A stretch of DNA of 64,000 bases from HGM04593 sp045631905. Its GTDB lineage: Bacteria > Bacteroidota > Bacteroidia > Bacteroidales > Bacteroidaceae. The stretch lies in NCBI GenBank assembly GCA_045631905.1, contig JAZQVO010000038.1:23932-87931 (forward strand). Reading direction: 5' to 3'. A model generated the notes under the pieces. It ran no database searches. It saw only the letters and a list, made by a program, of their open reading frames with translations, and was not told where the DNA came from. Positions 1 through 9,292 of this stretch are shown in pieces. The translations under genes were made by a program, and so were the position numbers. Each line of letters opens with the position of its first letter. The first letter of the stretch is position 1.

Positions 1-129
1 GGCCAAAAGAGAGGCACGCAACTCCCTCACCGCAACATCACACAACGGGTGAGAGCGGTAGTAAAAAGGGTTATTAAATGAAACAGGCTCTTCAATACCG
101 GATATATCCTCCTTAAACCTATGAAACAT
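1..129 (-). CDS. Probable RluA-family pseudouridine synthase, N-terminus only
   Basis: The gene runs off the left edge of the window, so only 43 residues are visible. They start MFHRFKEDISGIEEP and include NPFYYRSHPLC. From memory, the N-terminal extension of Bacteroidales RluA-type pseudouridine synthases carries a similar P-F-Y-Y-x-x-HPLC segment; that is the only basis for the name. The catalytic Asp region lies outside the window. The start lies 6 bases after the stop of the GH110 gene, so the two are probably cotranscribed. It could be another short-motif family; the reading frame itself is convincing. Confidence 0.45.
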   Translation of the reverse strand, partial: MFHRFKEDISGIEEPVSFNNPFYYRSHPLCDVAVRELRASLLA

Positions 130-135
130 ACACTA

Positions 136-1977
136 TTAACGATAGCGATACATTATATCCTTGGTAGCATCGAACCCTGTCGAAAAATCATTGTTCTCAA
201 TAGTTACATTCACCACCCTGTCGAAGAGGAAACGATGCTTGTTCCAGTGAAAAGGCACATAGTCGTTATTCTGTACAATCTTGTTATTGCGGAACACAAA
301 GCCATCGAGCGACTTTGCATAAACGATAGGCACATCGAATGTCTCAAAAACATTATCCTCAATTACCACACCCGTGCCATCGCCACCATGAAAATATTTT
401 GTCTGCGCCTGCAAGTTAGGAATTTCGGGGAATATCGATATAATACCATCGGTAAATTGGAACATATTAGTAAGCGCATTGATAAAACGGTTATTACGAA
501 TGAGCACATTACGGCAAGCACCCGTCTCGAACCACCCGTTGCAGTCGCCACACAAAAGAATAGCCGTTCCCGATGTATGGTCGAAGGTGTTATTCTCAAC
601 ACGCACATTCTTGGGCGTACTGAACAAAGCCCCTCTCGCACGATTATTGGCAATCATATTGTCGCAGAAGACCACCTCTGGAGTCCATACAAGATTTTCA
701 ACACCATAATCGCCACAAGCAATATCGGTAGCAACCACATCGCGCAAAGTAATCTTAAACTCCTTTGCCCCATCGACCGAAGGCTTGTCATACGGCTCAA
801 TCTTCTCAATCACATTAGGCTCGCACACCTCCATAGTCGAAGAACGCACAAACTGCACTTTGTCGCCCTCGCCTCCCCAATAAAAGCCATACGCCTGCGA
901 GTGCATATAACGCCCCACTATAACATTATCGGCAAGACGCTGTGTCACACGCAAATAAGTCCCATGCACATTTATAGCATCGTCCATCATACCCGTGTAA
1001 ACACCATTATTCGAACGAATCAACCCCTTGCAACCCGAAAAGTGAGTAGCATCGGCCTGAGTACTGAAATATCGGCCCTCGCTCTTGCGTGGAACAACAT
1101 TAAAATATTCGAGATCAATATTATCGCTATTCTGCGCCAAAAGACCCATACCCTCGGCATAATAGACGTAAACACGAGAAAGAGTGGTATTCTTGCACTT
1201 AGAGACAAAGATACCCGGTGTGGGGCGTGCATACGAACGCATAGCAACCACGGTGCCCGGCAACAGACGAGAATCGCGCCACGGAGCACGGATAAGACCG
1301 TGCGCAACCTCCTCGACACCATTCACACCAACCCCAATATCGCTTGTACGATAGACCAAACGACCCGTTTTTCCATCGAAAGCAATTCCGGCCGAAGGAG
1401 TCATCTCCCAATTACTGCCAGACACGACCAACCTTCCACCTGCAACCTTGTAATTTACATAAGGAGCAACACGATAGGTAATATAACCACTCTCGGTATC
1501 ATTCTCAACAACCTCAACCTGAGTAATTTGCGGTACACGCGTATCTATCACTATTGAGCTTAGCTCGCAATTATCGCAGCCAACCATAGCCACAGGCAAC
1601 ATACGCCCATTCATTAAAAATTGTGTAGCACCGACATCATCGCCACCATAATATTCGGCACCTTGAAGAGTAAAATTCCTCAAACCCTCCAACACAACAG
1701 CCACACGCTTGGGATTATCCTGGTCGTGGTTCGAAACATAATATTCGCGCACATTTGCGCTATCGGGGTAAAAATCATACTCACCCGCCTCAAAAACCAA
1801 ACGCGCAGGCCTTCCTTTACGTTCCGCCTTGATCGTTTCAACAGCCGTTGCAAGCTCTTTTGTCATGTCCTTGCCCGTGTTAGGCACAACACCAAAATAT
1901 TTTGCCTGATAAACCTTTTCGCCGGCACATGCTGTAAATAAAACAGCAGTAAGCACAAATAGAAATATTTTTTTCAT
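136..1977 (-). CDS. GH110 family alpha-1,3-galactosidase, lipoprotein
   Basis: 613 residues, the usual length for GH110 exo-alpha-1,3-galactosidases such as FragA and FragB of Bacteroides, which remove terminal alpha-1,3-galactose from blood-group-B or linear Gal-alpha-1,3-Gal glycans. The N-terminus is a lipoprotein signal (LFTACAGE, cysteine 17), so the enzyme is probably periplasmic or surface-exposed. The body reads as a right-handed beta-helix with repeated N-x-x-I/V-x-N-N turns (for example VRVENNTFDHTSG, VLIRNNRFINA, VVIEDNVFET) and the family-like stretch GMMDDAINVHGTYLRV in the middle. No PUL partners (SusC/D) lie beside it. A promoter-like pair sits just upstream. The family call is by recognition of the overall sequence; linkage specificity is inferred from the family. 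Confidence 0.85.
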   Translation of the reverse strand: MKKIFLFVLTAVLFTACAGEKVYQAKYFGVVPNTGKDMTKELATAVETIKAERKGRPARLVFEAGEYDFYPDSANVREYYVSNHDQDNPKRVAVVLEGLRNFTLQGAEYYGGDDVGATQFLMNGRMLPVAMVGCDNCELSSIVIDTRVPQITQVEVVENDTESGYITYRVAPYVNYKVAGGRLVVSGSNWEMTPSAGIAFDGKTGRLVYRTSDIGVGVNGVEEVAHGLIRAPWRDSRLLPGTVVAMRSYARPTPGIFVSKCKNTTLSRVYVYYAEGMGLLAQNSDNIDLEYFNVVPRKSEGRYFSTQADATHFSGCKGLIRSNNGVYTGMMDDAINVHGTYLRVTQRLADNVIVGRYMHSQAYGFYWGGEGDKVQFVRSSTMEVCEPNVIEKIEPYDKPSVDGAKEFKITLRDVVATDIACGDYGVENLVWTPEVVFCDNMIANNRARGALFSTPKNVRVENNTFDHTSGTAILLCGDCNGWFETGACRNVLIRNNRFINALTNMFQFTDGIISIFPEIPNLQAQTKYFHGGDGTGVVIEDNVFETFDVPIVYAKSLDGFVFRNNKIVQNNDYVPFHWNKHRFLFDRVVNVTIENNDFSTGFDATKDIMYRYR

Positions 1978-2000
1978 AATTAAAAATTAATCATTTTTCG

Positions 2001-2030
2001 CGAAGATACAAAAAAGGAAAGAGCACACAA
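2001..2030 (-). promoter_or_regulatory. Promoter-like pair for the GH110 gene
   Basis: On the minus strand TATCTTCG (2001-2008) is preceded, after 19 bases, by TTG (2028-2030). This is one base off the Bacteroidota -7 consensus TAnnTTTG with correct spacing to a -33 TTG. It lies about 25 bases before the GH110 start. Confidence 0.5.
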
Positions 2031-2088
2031 TAAATTAATAAACAAAAAGTAATCTTCTTTTATAAAAAGACTTTATTATGTCAAAATT

Positions 2089-2632
2089 TTGAAAAAAAAT
2101 ATTATTATTTTTAATATTGCCGAAACTAAGAAACAAAACCATGGAACTAAGCTATTTTTTACCGAAAAGAGACTCACCTACATAGCAATTATCGTTAGTG
2201 TACTATCGCTCCTGCAATACACATGCGATGGGAGCAAAAAAGACAAAACAACCAAAGTAGAAAAGACCCAACTATACAGGAGGCGAAGCGGTAGAAAACT
2301 CCTTGACAGCCTTTAACACCTATGGCGAATACAACAGCGTAACATTCAAAGTAGGTTGCCTCCCCTTGGCAAGAGTAAAATCGACAGAGCCCGAACACCT
2401 TATGATAGGTGCCGACCACAAAGTCATGGCCAACATCGCGCTGTACGAAGATATGGAACCTACGGAATTTACCGTTCCCATCGATGGTTGCCAGCAACTT
2501 ATATTCTGGCTGGCAAACAAAGGTGGCAACTCGGCCCAATACGTATTCTACGATATTGTTCTGACAAAAGACAAACTTCCACTCAAAATCCCCGCAAAGT
2601 CACAGATGGAGATACCAGCCCCAGCCGAATAG
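2089..2632 (+). pseudogene. NPCBM-like domain protein, frameshifted
   Basis: Two overlapping frames together make one protein. The upstream frame (2089-2316) carries a hydrophobic segment (TYIAIIVSVLSLLQY) followed by a charged linker. The downstream frame continues from about 2261 as RPNYTGGEAVENS, then the NPCBM-like core with LYEDMEPTEFTVPIDGC and AQYVFYDIVL, ending at 2632. A stop (2258-2260) closes the downstream frame on its 5' side and there is no good start codon inside it, so a one-base indel near the A-run at 2261-2264 is the simplest explanation. NPCBM modules are beta-sandwich carbohydrate-binding domains. The true start is unclear: an alternative ATG at 2141 is in the other frame. 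Either a decayed gene or an assembly error. Confidence 0.5.
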
Positions 2633-2657
2633 GCGAGAATAAGCTACAACATAAAAG

Positions 2658-2679
2658 AACCGTGGTCGCAACCACGGTT
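2658..2679. terminator. Perfect hairpin after the NPCBM-like gene
   Basis: A 9-bp perfect stem (AACCGTGGT / ACCACGGTT) with a 4-base loop, 25 bases after the stop of the NPCBM-like gene. It lacks a clear T-run, so termination is likely but unproven. Base composition changes to AT-rich island DNA just after it. Confidence 0.45.
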
Positions 2680-2792
2680 GAACCAAAATATGATTTGTAT
2701 TTTGCTGATTATCAGTAATACAATAACGAAAACTCTACGAATTGATACCATAAAGTTCCAGTTGTTTTTTTATACAGAGTTTTAATGTAAAA

Positions 2793-3674
2793 TTACAATC
2801 CCCAGTTTTTCAAGTTATATGTGGATTCTATGTCTGCTTCAAGGTCATCATCAAGTTCTGAAAAGAAATCAATCCCTGAAATAATCTCTAGGTCATCTAC
2901 GCTCATCGCGCACTTCTGCATATTCTCATTGTTATTATGGTTGTACATAACAAATGCTATAGTTTGTCCTCCTGCAAAAATAGCTTTAAAGAATGCGTCT
3001 GGTACAACAACTTTATTATTTCCTATAGCCCCATATTCATTATTCCATACAAGAGGACCAGTTACTACAGTAACACAGCCATATCGATTAGCCCACTCTC
3101 TAACCTTCTTTTCGAGAGTATTCCATTGACCTGAGTTCAGTGACTGATTCTGAGGACAACAGTTTGTATAGTAGAAAGTCTCAATCATTGCTTGATGACT
3201 CCATTTGAAATCAGCTGCGGGAGCCATGTGACCTTTCGACCATCCTGAATTTTTATAATCATAGTCGTCAGCTTGTGGAAGGTTTGCAGATGGATCTTGA
3301 CAGAAATTAAGACCTTTTCTTTAATATGGCCCGTCTGTTTCGGTGGACATGAGTTCATATTTGACCCATTTGGGAATTTTGTATTTGGGATTATATATAA
3401 CCTCATATCCAGCATACGAGATTGTAGGATATTCTTTCTCCTTTATTTTTGTTGGAGTATCAATTGACGGTGTCGCATTGTTTTCCTTTGATACGTCCTT
3501 CGTCAGCTTTCTATAGTCTGCATATGCAGATATAGATTTCTTCTCTTGATTCTCCTCTATCACTAAGGTGTGAACAGAATCCTTTGTTTCAGTATTCGTA
3601 TAATTGATACATCCGCATACAAAAGTGAGAGAAAGAATACAAGGGATGAAGTACAATATAGATTTTTTAATCAT
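2793..3674 (-). pseudogene. DNA/RNA non-specific endonuclease lipoprotein with one in-frame stop
   Basis: Reading one frame from the ATG at 3674 to the stop at 2793 gives 293 codons with a single internal TAA (3321-3323). Before it are 117 residues: a lipoprotein signal (cysteine in FVCGCINY) and the start of the nuclease fold (PTISYAGYEVIY, WVKYEL). After it, in the same frame, come the DP motif (NFCQDPSANLPQ), SGWSKGHMAPAADF and NQSLNSGQWNTLEKKVREW. This is the NucA/ENDO-G type beta-beta-alpha metal nuclease: the catalytic His of the (D)RGH box and the metal-binding Asn are present, although DRGH reads SKGH here. TAT-TAA-AGA would become an open frame with one base change (TAA to AAA). A stand-alone 144-residue product starting at 3227 would lack the first strands and the His box. 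It is the last gene of the operon; its start overlaps the previous stop by 8 bases. Confidence 0.8.
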
Positions 3675-4407
3675 TCATTTTGATATTACCAATTATAGGA
3701 ACTATATGTATCAAGAATCGCTGATTGAATTTTTCGTAGTCGCTCTTCTTTATTTCTTGGCCAACGACATATTCAGAACTTTGTTTATAGTCCTCTTCTG
3801 TAAATCTAGGCACACCACCTTCTCCACTACCACTGATTACCAATTCACACTTATCCATATTCGAGAAATCTATAGCAGCCTCTTCTTTCCAAAATCTATG
3901 TAATGCTAGTGCTCTTTGGTAACTTAGTACATCATTATTGTAATGTTCATTTGTGTAGTATCCATCAGCAGATGCTTGTCCCTCGATTACAACAAGATAT
4001 TTAATATCCTGTTTGATGGATTTGTTGTTTTGTAACGAGGTTATTGTCTTCTGAATTTCTTTTCCTGCATCAACAATCTGTTTTCTTAGTTCGTTTGCAA
4101 CTATGATATTGGTTTTGTCTTCCTCTAGTTCATAAAGACTAAACTTGCCTTTTTGATATGTTACCTGTATACGGAAGATGTGCTTAACAAATTGAGGATT
4201 GAACTCAAAGTATGTAGGGTCAATATTTTCTACAACTTTGTATATAGATTGAATCTCCTCATACTTTTTTACTATTTTTTTTAGCTCCTCTTCTTTGATT
4301 CTAAACCTACTATAAGAAACAGCAAAGAGAACCACCATAATTGCAAATAAAGTGGTCATAATATCCACATATGTGGTCCAAAATGAATCTTTATTTCTTT
4401 GCTTCAT
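3667..4407 (-). CDS. MotB/ZorB-like protein with OmpA-type peptidoglycan-binding domain
   Basis: 246 residues. One N-terminal membrane segment (SFWTTYVDIMTTLFAIMVVL) carries an Asp (D15) in the position of the proton-channel Asp of MotB (W-x-x-Y-x-D). A coiled linker follows. The C-terminal half resembles the OmpA_C fold: VVIEGQASADG, then NNDVLSYQRALALHRFW, matching the I-x-G-x-x-(S/T)x(D)-x-G and N-x-x-L-S-x-x-R-A pattern that binds peptidoglycan. Together with the next gene upstream it forms a MotAB/ExbBD-type pair, and the size and layout are like ZorB of Zorya anti-phage systems. It follows the ZorA-like gene by 5 bases and overlaps the nuclease start by 8. Zorya membership itself is not shown: no ZorC, ZorD or ZorE is present. 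Confidence 0.8.
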   Translation of the reverse strand: MKQRNKDSFWTTYVDIMTTLFAIMVVLFAVSYSRFRIKEEELKKIVKKYEEIQSIYKVVENIDPTYFEFNPQFVKHIFRIQVTYQKGKFSLYELEEDKTNIIVANELRKQIVDAGKEIQKTITSLQNNKSIKQDIKYLVVIEGQASADGYYTNEHYNNDVLSYQRALALHRFWKEEAAIDFSNMDKCELVISGSGEGGVPRFTEEDYKQSSEYVVGQEIKKSDYEKFNQRFLIHIVPIIGNIKMND

Positions 4408-4412
4408 AATTC

Positions 4413-6083
4413 TTATTTCTTACTGCGAAATATTGACCAAATGCTCGGTTTTTCTGAAACATCATTTGGTTGTTTAATATTTTCAGAAGACGTAGCGATC
4501 TTTTTGTTCATTGAATCTAATGCTTGTTTTACACCGTCAAGCTGTCCCAATACTTTTGAAACTTTTTCAGAAACTTCTGGCTGTGTCTTTACATCAGCTT
4601 GTATAGATGAAAGAAGCGCAATTAACTCTGGTATTTTTCCCAAATTAGATAAATACTTATTTTGAGCCTCAAGGTCTATTGATTTACGTATTTCAGCAAT
4701 ATATTCATCACGTTTTGCCTCTACAGCAGACATACATTCCTTTACAATAACTTCGTATGCAGACTTAAAATCATTCATGGCTGATGCAAAGTCATCTCCA
4801 TGATTATCAATAGCTGTACAATATTTTTCGTTCAACTGTTTGATCGCTTTTGTTTGAGCCTCATATATGACTTTTAACTCATCATCTGCAAGTTCTTGAT
4901 ATGATACAGCAAGATCTGTTTTCTTCTGAATAGCAGTTATCTGTTCTTGAATAAGATTCATTTGGCTATTACCAAGCAATTGAGTCTGAGCGATACTTAT
5001 TCCAAGCGCATTAAGAGATTCTTCAAATGTAACAATACGATTAAGAATTGTATTAATCTTTTCGAATACTCTTTCAGGAACACTCATCTGTTCAATGAAT
5101 TTGGATTGTGAATCAATAAGTTTAATAGAAGAATCTGCTATTTGTTCTTTTATGTCAGACAACTTGACAATTGAAGTTGATACTGAGTCGAATTTTTCAG
5201 ATGCAGTAATGAAACTATCCAAAGTTTTCAACGTTTCTCTCTGCTTCATTGTCTTAAGCAACTGATCTTGCATTCTTACATTTTCATTGATTAGAGACAT
5301 ATTGTCACCCATAGTCTCAACAGCATCGGTTAAAAGTCTTACTTTATCGCCAAAAGAATCTCTTAATGTTTCAGTACATTCATTAAAAGCATCTTTAAAA
5401 TCTCCAATAACACCCTTGAATGCTGGTTCGAAAGTGTTTATAGTTCTATGCAATTTATTAAGTGCAGAGACCATACTAGTACCTAGCACTGGCATCAACT
5501 TGACCTGAATAAAGTCGAAAAATTTATTTTTATCCTCTTCAACTTTTTTAAGTACATTTGCTGCAGTCGCATTTCCCCACATCATAAGGACTAAGCCTAT
5601 AAGGCTCGTTACCATTGATACGATAATACCACCAATCAATGCAGATACAATTTCATCTGACACACCTGCTTTATCAACGCCAATTTTGAAACTTTGAAGG
5701 CCGATCCAAACACCAAAAAATGTACCCATCAAACCCAAATAAGTTGGAAATGATACTTTTGAAGTTGCATCCTCATACAAAGCTTCAAGCCTATTCTGAA
5801 CTTTATCTTTGATAATTCCAAAATCAGTTGTACCCTCATTCTTTGCCAAGTATTCGTTAATTTCGTTGACTAACTCATTAAGTTTATTAGATGAGTTACC
5901 AATCATTATTGAATAACCTGTCTCACCTTTTTCTACCTCCCATTTTTGAGAGTTAGGGAAAAAGTTTTTGAATTTACTAAGCTTTCGCAGTGTTGGGATA
6001 AATACCCACAACTGCAAAATTGCAAAGAATATGATAGAAATCAACGGATTACTATCCAAGAAAAGATATATTTGTTCCATCAA
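4413..6083 (-). CDS. MotA/TolQ/ExbB-family, ZorA-like channel protein with long coiled tail
   Basis: 556 residues. A first membrane segment lies near residues 13-30 (PLISIIFFAILQLWVFIP). A MotA/ExbB core follows at about 110-170, with FPTYLGLMGTFFGVWIGL and SALIGGIIVSMVTSLIGLVL, the typical G-L-x-G-T-F-x-G and two-helix arrangement. The remaining 380 or so residues are polar and helical without further membrane segments, consistent with a long cytoplasmic coiled tail as in ZorA. In Zorya, ZorA and ZorB form a peptidoglycan-anchored, ion-driven motor whose tail passes a signal to cytoplasmic effectors. Here the following gene is the MotB/ZorB-like partner and the preceding one encodes an actin-like ATPase, 3 bases away. 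A general MotAB-like role is secure; the rest is inference. Confidence 0.8.
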   Translation of the reverse strand: MMEQIYLFLDSNPLISIIFFAILQLWVFIPTLRKLSKFKNFFPNSQKWEVEKGETGYSIMIGNSSNKLNELVNEINEYLAKNEGTTDFGIIKDKVQNRLEALYEDATSKVSFPTYLGLMGTFFGVWIGLQSFKIGVDKAGVSDEIVSALIGGIIVSMVTSLIGLVLMMWGNATAANVLKKVEEDKNKFFDFIQVKLMPVLGTSMVSALNKLHRTINTFEPAFKGVIGDFKDAFNECTETLRDSFGDKVRLLTDAVETMGDNMSLINENVRMQDQLLKTMKQRETLKTLDSFITASEKFDSVSTSIVKLSDIKEQIADSSIKLIDSQSKFIEQMSVPERVFEKINTILNRIVTFEESLNALGISIAQTQLLGNSQMNLIQEQITAIQKKTDLAVSYQELADDELKVIYEAQTKAIKQLNEKYCTAIDNHGDDFASAMNDFKSAYEVIVKECMSAVEAKRDEYIAEIRKSIDLEAQNKYLSNLGKIPELIALLSSIQADVKTQPEVSEKVSKVLGQLDGVKQALDSMNKKIATSSENIKQPNDVSEKPSIWSIFRSKK

Positions 6084-6086
6084 TGA

Positions 6087-9000
6087 TTAAGCCTTATAAT
6101 TGGTTAATTGTAACAATGCATCTGTTACAGGGATAAAGAATAATGTATCGTTATATTGTTCTTGTCCAGAATACACATCAATAATTTCTGTCTGTAACTT
6201 TGAATCCAGAACATCAGCAATGCCATCATTCACAAGTTCGAGAACTTTATCAGCTACGATTTGTCCGCTCACAGCGCCTTTTCTAATTAATAGACCGAGT
6301 ACTTCTTTGTAGACATTATTCATAGCCTTAATCTGGCTGATAACATTTGTCTTGATATCAGTTTTGTATTTGCTTACAAGTTCATTCACATCTTCACATT
6401 CGTATTCTGAACCATCTCCATAATACACTACAGATATAGGCTGCTGAGCGCCTTCCTTGTGATATAATCCACCATAGCAAGTACTTTCCTTGCGTATTTC
6501 AGGAAGTACAAGCTGAATGTCGTTAATCTCTTTTCCAAAGACTCTAGACATTACTAAGTGTGTAATCTCGGTAAGGAGAGTCTCGTTTGAAGTAATATAC
6601 TGATCTATATAACGGCTACCATTGCCACTGAATGTTATAGTTCTAGGATAGCTTAACTTTTTAGCATTGAGCATAGAAGCCAGATAGTATACTGTTGCTG
6701 TAAAATGATACGCGAAAGCAAAAGCAAAGTCATTTCTCAGTTTATCTGCAATCTTTGTTTCAACATTGTTGCTAATCCAAAAGTTGATGATATCCTGAGT
6801 TGTACTCTCATTGTTAGAAATCATATGAGAATTTAGACTCTTCAATGAATCAGTATCAAATCCGATTGTATCCTTATATTTATTGTAGATACCATTCTTT
6901 TTTGAGTTCTTGAATTTATCGAATGCGTTGCCCCACATAACATCACAACCAAAGTGTACAGAGTTTGCAATTTTAGGCTCTCCTTTCTGGAAATATACGA
7001 AATCAGTAGATCCTCCTCCAATATCTACGATTGCAACAGACTCAACGCTCTTGTATTCATCTTTAGCGTTGAAGTAGTAATATGGCGCCTCAGACTCAGT
7101 ATAGCACTTAATCTGCTCTTTTGTCGATTCAATATTAAGGATATATTTTGCTTCTTCGGTCCAAATCTTTTCAAAGGTAGCTCTCTCGGTTTCTTTGAAG
7201 CTGAGTGGTCTAAACCAAATCACTCCTGTCTTAGAAATAATACCATTTTCCTGAAGAATGTCAGCCTTGATAATCAGCAACAACTCACGAATAAATACTC
7301 TGAGACATTTTTCATCAGAAGACCATTTGATATTTGTGATAATTCTTTGATTAGCAGCAGGCTTGCTCTTTTCGTAGAAGAAGGCAATATTGCTGTTATC
7401 AAAGAGCGAAAGTTTAGAAGCGTCCTCCCCTGTAAAACACAATGCTGTTCTGATAGGGAATCTATACGCTTTACCGTCAATGTATGGTGGCACAAACTCA
7501 GTCTTAAATGCAGTCTTAAATACATCAGGAGTATTATTCTCCCAACATAGAACAGGATTCTGCTGAGTGGATCCAGCCTTGTCGTGCAAGTAGCTTACTA
7601 TTGGCTTATCCATAGTAAGTTGCTGCGGCTCGTTCATTTCGCCTTTCTCCTTACGGGAGATATATGTATTTGATGTACCAAAGTCTATTGCGTATTCAAA
7701 CACCTTATCAGACTGTACCGCTATATCCCAAATGGGGAATAATGCAAATGTATAGTCTTTGCTGTCAATCGTCACAGTAGCAAGAACTGCATCAAAATTT
7801 GTATTGAATACTTCATAAAATTTAGATCCGCAATCTATATTTAATCCCTGCTGTGAGCGGACAAATGCAGGTTTAACACCACTATCAAATGTATTATCGG
7901 TTGCTGTTTCTATAATCTGAAATTTACCTTCACAATCTCGATAGAAATCCAAACTGATATTATTCGCTGTAAATGTTCTTCTATCATTACCATCAAAAGC
8001 AGAAACAAGCACCTTGAAATAATTATTCTCCTCTTTCTTTGTTGATAAGACATTAGGGAATAGTGCTAAATCAAAGTTAACTTTTGCTGTATCAAGAGAT
8101 ATAATTACACCTTCGCCACTTTTTACAGCAGAGGTCTCAGCGCGATATGTCTTTTTAAATTCTTCACCGTTATGTTTGAATATAACTTCTACTGCCTTGT
8201 TCTTCTCTTGACAAACTGCTGTTAAATCTCCTTTTCCGATTACTTCGAATGCCTGTGATGAGAGAGGTATGAGATAATCGTAGTCTCTCTTAGAATTTTC
8301 GTTTACAAACTCCATTGTCTGGAACTTGCTAGATGACAATCTATAGGGAACCTTGATAATAGCCTCAGAAAAATAATTCAAAGATTTGAGGTCCTTGCTC
8401 GTCATCACATTAACGCCGTTGACCTCAATAGCACTATTGTCGTTACTATAGATCGGACTTAATGAGGTGGCTTCCCAATTAGACTTAATTTCTGGATCCG
8501 AGTGGAACGATTGAATATAGTCTCTAAGCTCATTGTATTTTGCATCAAGGGTGTCTCCATTGCCAAACAAGAAATTATACATATAATTTTTGAAGGCAAC
8601 AGGACGTTTGTCAAAAAGCTGAATATCCTGGAAGTATTTGCCTGAGCTTTCTCTGTAAATTGGCCTGAGCGTATGATAATTCTCACCAACAAAAATCATC
8701 TTTCTTGCCGATCCACCTTTCTCGTCATCCTTGACTTCTTTCAAATCCATGTCTGGTGGAGTAATGAAACCTGTAAATGGAGAACTTGTTGCAAGAAGAT
8801 ATTCTTTACCGTCTTGTTCAAGAATAATGAAAAAGAGTTTCTTTTCTCCTAAATCATCATTAAAGTAGCTCTCAATTGCAGTACCGAGAATTGGCACTGC
8901 AGTTTTAAGGGTTTTCAAATCATCGTTGTAATTCCACTCTTTAATAACAATCTTAAGACCTGTACCTTGCCATAAATTCTCATGGTAATTTTTGTTATAC

Positions 9001-9281
9001 AGCAGTTCGAATACGTCAAGACAGTTAGAAACAAGACGCTCATATGCACGTCCAGCTTGTTTGGTCGGGTTATTTCTTTCTTCTAAGACTCTTCTAAATG
9101 CTTCTTTAAAAATATAGAATCTTGCAAATGGGGTCGGAAGAGCATTCAATGCTCCGCCGTTATCGGTTCTTTGTTCACCGATATTTCCTAAATCTGCAGC
9201 CGTTATACGTCCTGGACCAGCAGTCCAATTAAACTCTGATGCCGCCCCCCTTTGAATAATATTTAAATCTACACTACTCAT
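6087..9281 (-). CDS. Large Hsp70/actin-like (ASKHA) ATPase with novel N-terminal half
   Basis: 1,064 residues. The three nucleotide-binding signatures of the Hsp70/actin fold are visible in order: phosphate-1 YAIDFGTSNTYISRK (about residue 530), phosphate-2 VAIVDIGGGSTDFVYF (about 750) and an adenosine-type motif TFSGNGSRYIDQY (about 880). The first 520 or so residues match no domain I recognise, and no membrane segment or signal peptide is apparent, so it is probably cytoplasmic. The size and placement of the ATPase fold recall the SrfB-type large Hsp70-like proteins, but I cannot confirm homology by eye. It lies between the tubulin-like gene (11-base gap) and the ZorA-like gene (3-base gap). 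A likely role is ATP-driven assembly or switching within the complex. Confidence 0.75.
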   Translation of the reverse strand: MSSVDLNIIQRGAASEFNWTAGPGRITAADLGNIGEQRTDNGGALNALPTPFARFYIFKEAFRRVLEERNNPTKQAGRAYERLVSNCLDVFELLYNKNYHENLWQGTGLKIVIKEWNYNDDLKTLKTAVPILGTAIESYFNDDLGEKKLFFIILEQDGKEYLLATSSPFTGFITPPDMDLKEVKDDEKGGSARKMIFVGENYHTLRPIYRESSGKYFQDIQLFDKRPVAFKNYMYNFLFGNGDTLDAKYNELRDYIQSFHSDPEIKSNWEATSLSPIYSNDNSAIEVNGVNVMTSKDLKSLNYFSEAIIKVPYRLSSSKFQTMEFVNENSKRDYDYLIPLSSQAFEVIGKGDLTAVCQEKNKAVEVIFKHNGEEFKKTYRAETSAVKSGEGVIISLDTAKVNFDLALFPNVLSTKKEENNYFKVLVSAFDGNDRRTFTANNISLDFYRDCEGKFQIIETATDNTFDSGVKPAFVRSQQGLNIDCGSKFYEVFNTNFDAVLATVTIDSKDYTFALFPIWDIAVQSDKVFEYAIDFGTSNTYISRKEKGEMNEPQQLTMDKPIVSYLHDKAGSTQQNPVLCWENNTPDVFKTAFKTEFVPPYIDGKAYRFPIRTALCFTGEDASKLSLFDNSNIAFFYEKSKPAANQRIITNIKWSSDEKCLRVFIRELLLIIKADILQENGIISKTGVIWFRPLSFKETERATFEKIWTEEAKYILNIESTKEQIKCYTESEAPYYYFNAKDEYKSVESVAIVDIGGGSTDFVYFQKGEPKIANSVHFGCDVMWGNAFDKFKNSKKNGIYNKYKDTIGFDTDSLKSLNSHMISNNESTTQDIINFWISNNVETKIADKLRNDFAFAFAYHFTATVYYLASMLNAKKLSYPRTITFSGNGSRYIDQYITSNETLLTEITHLVMSRVFGKEINDIQLVLPEIRKESTCYGGLYHKEGAQQPISVVYYGDGSEYECEDVNELVSKYKTDIKTNVISQIKAMNNVYKEVLGLLIRKGAVSGQIVADKVLELVNDGIADVLDSKLQTEIIDVYSGQEQYNDTLFFIPVTDALLQLTNYKA

Positions 9282-9292
9282 AGCCTTATGTC

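Noticed and set aside
121..1557. Long plus-strand frame of 478 codons
   Set aside because: It is the antisense shadow of the GH110 gene, is His/Ile/Thr-rich without domain signals, and the opposite strand has an unmistakable family match.
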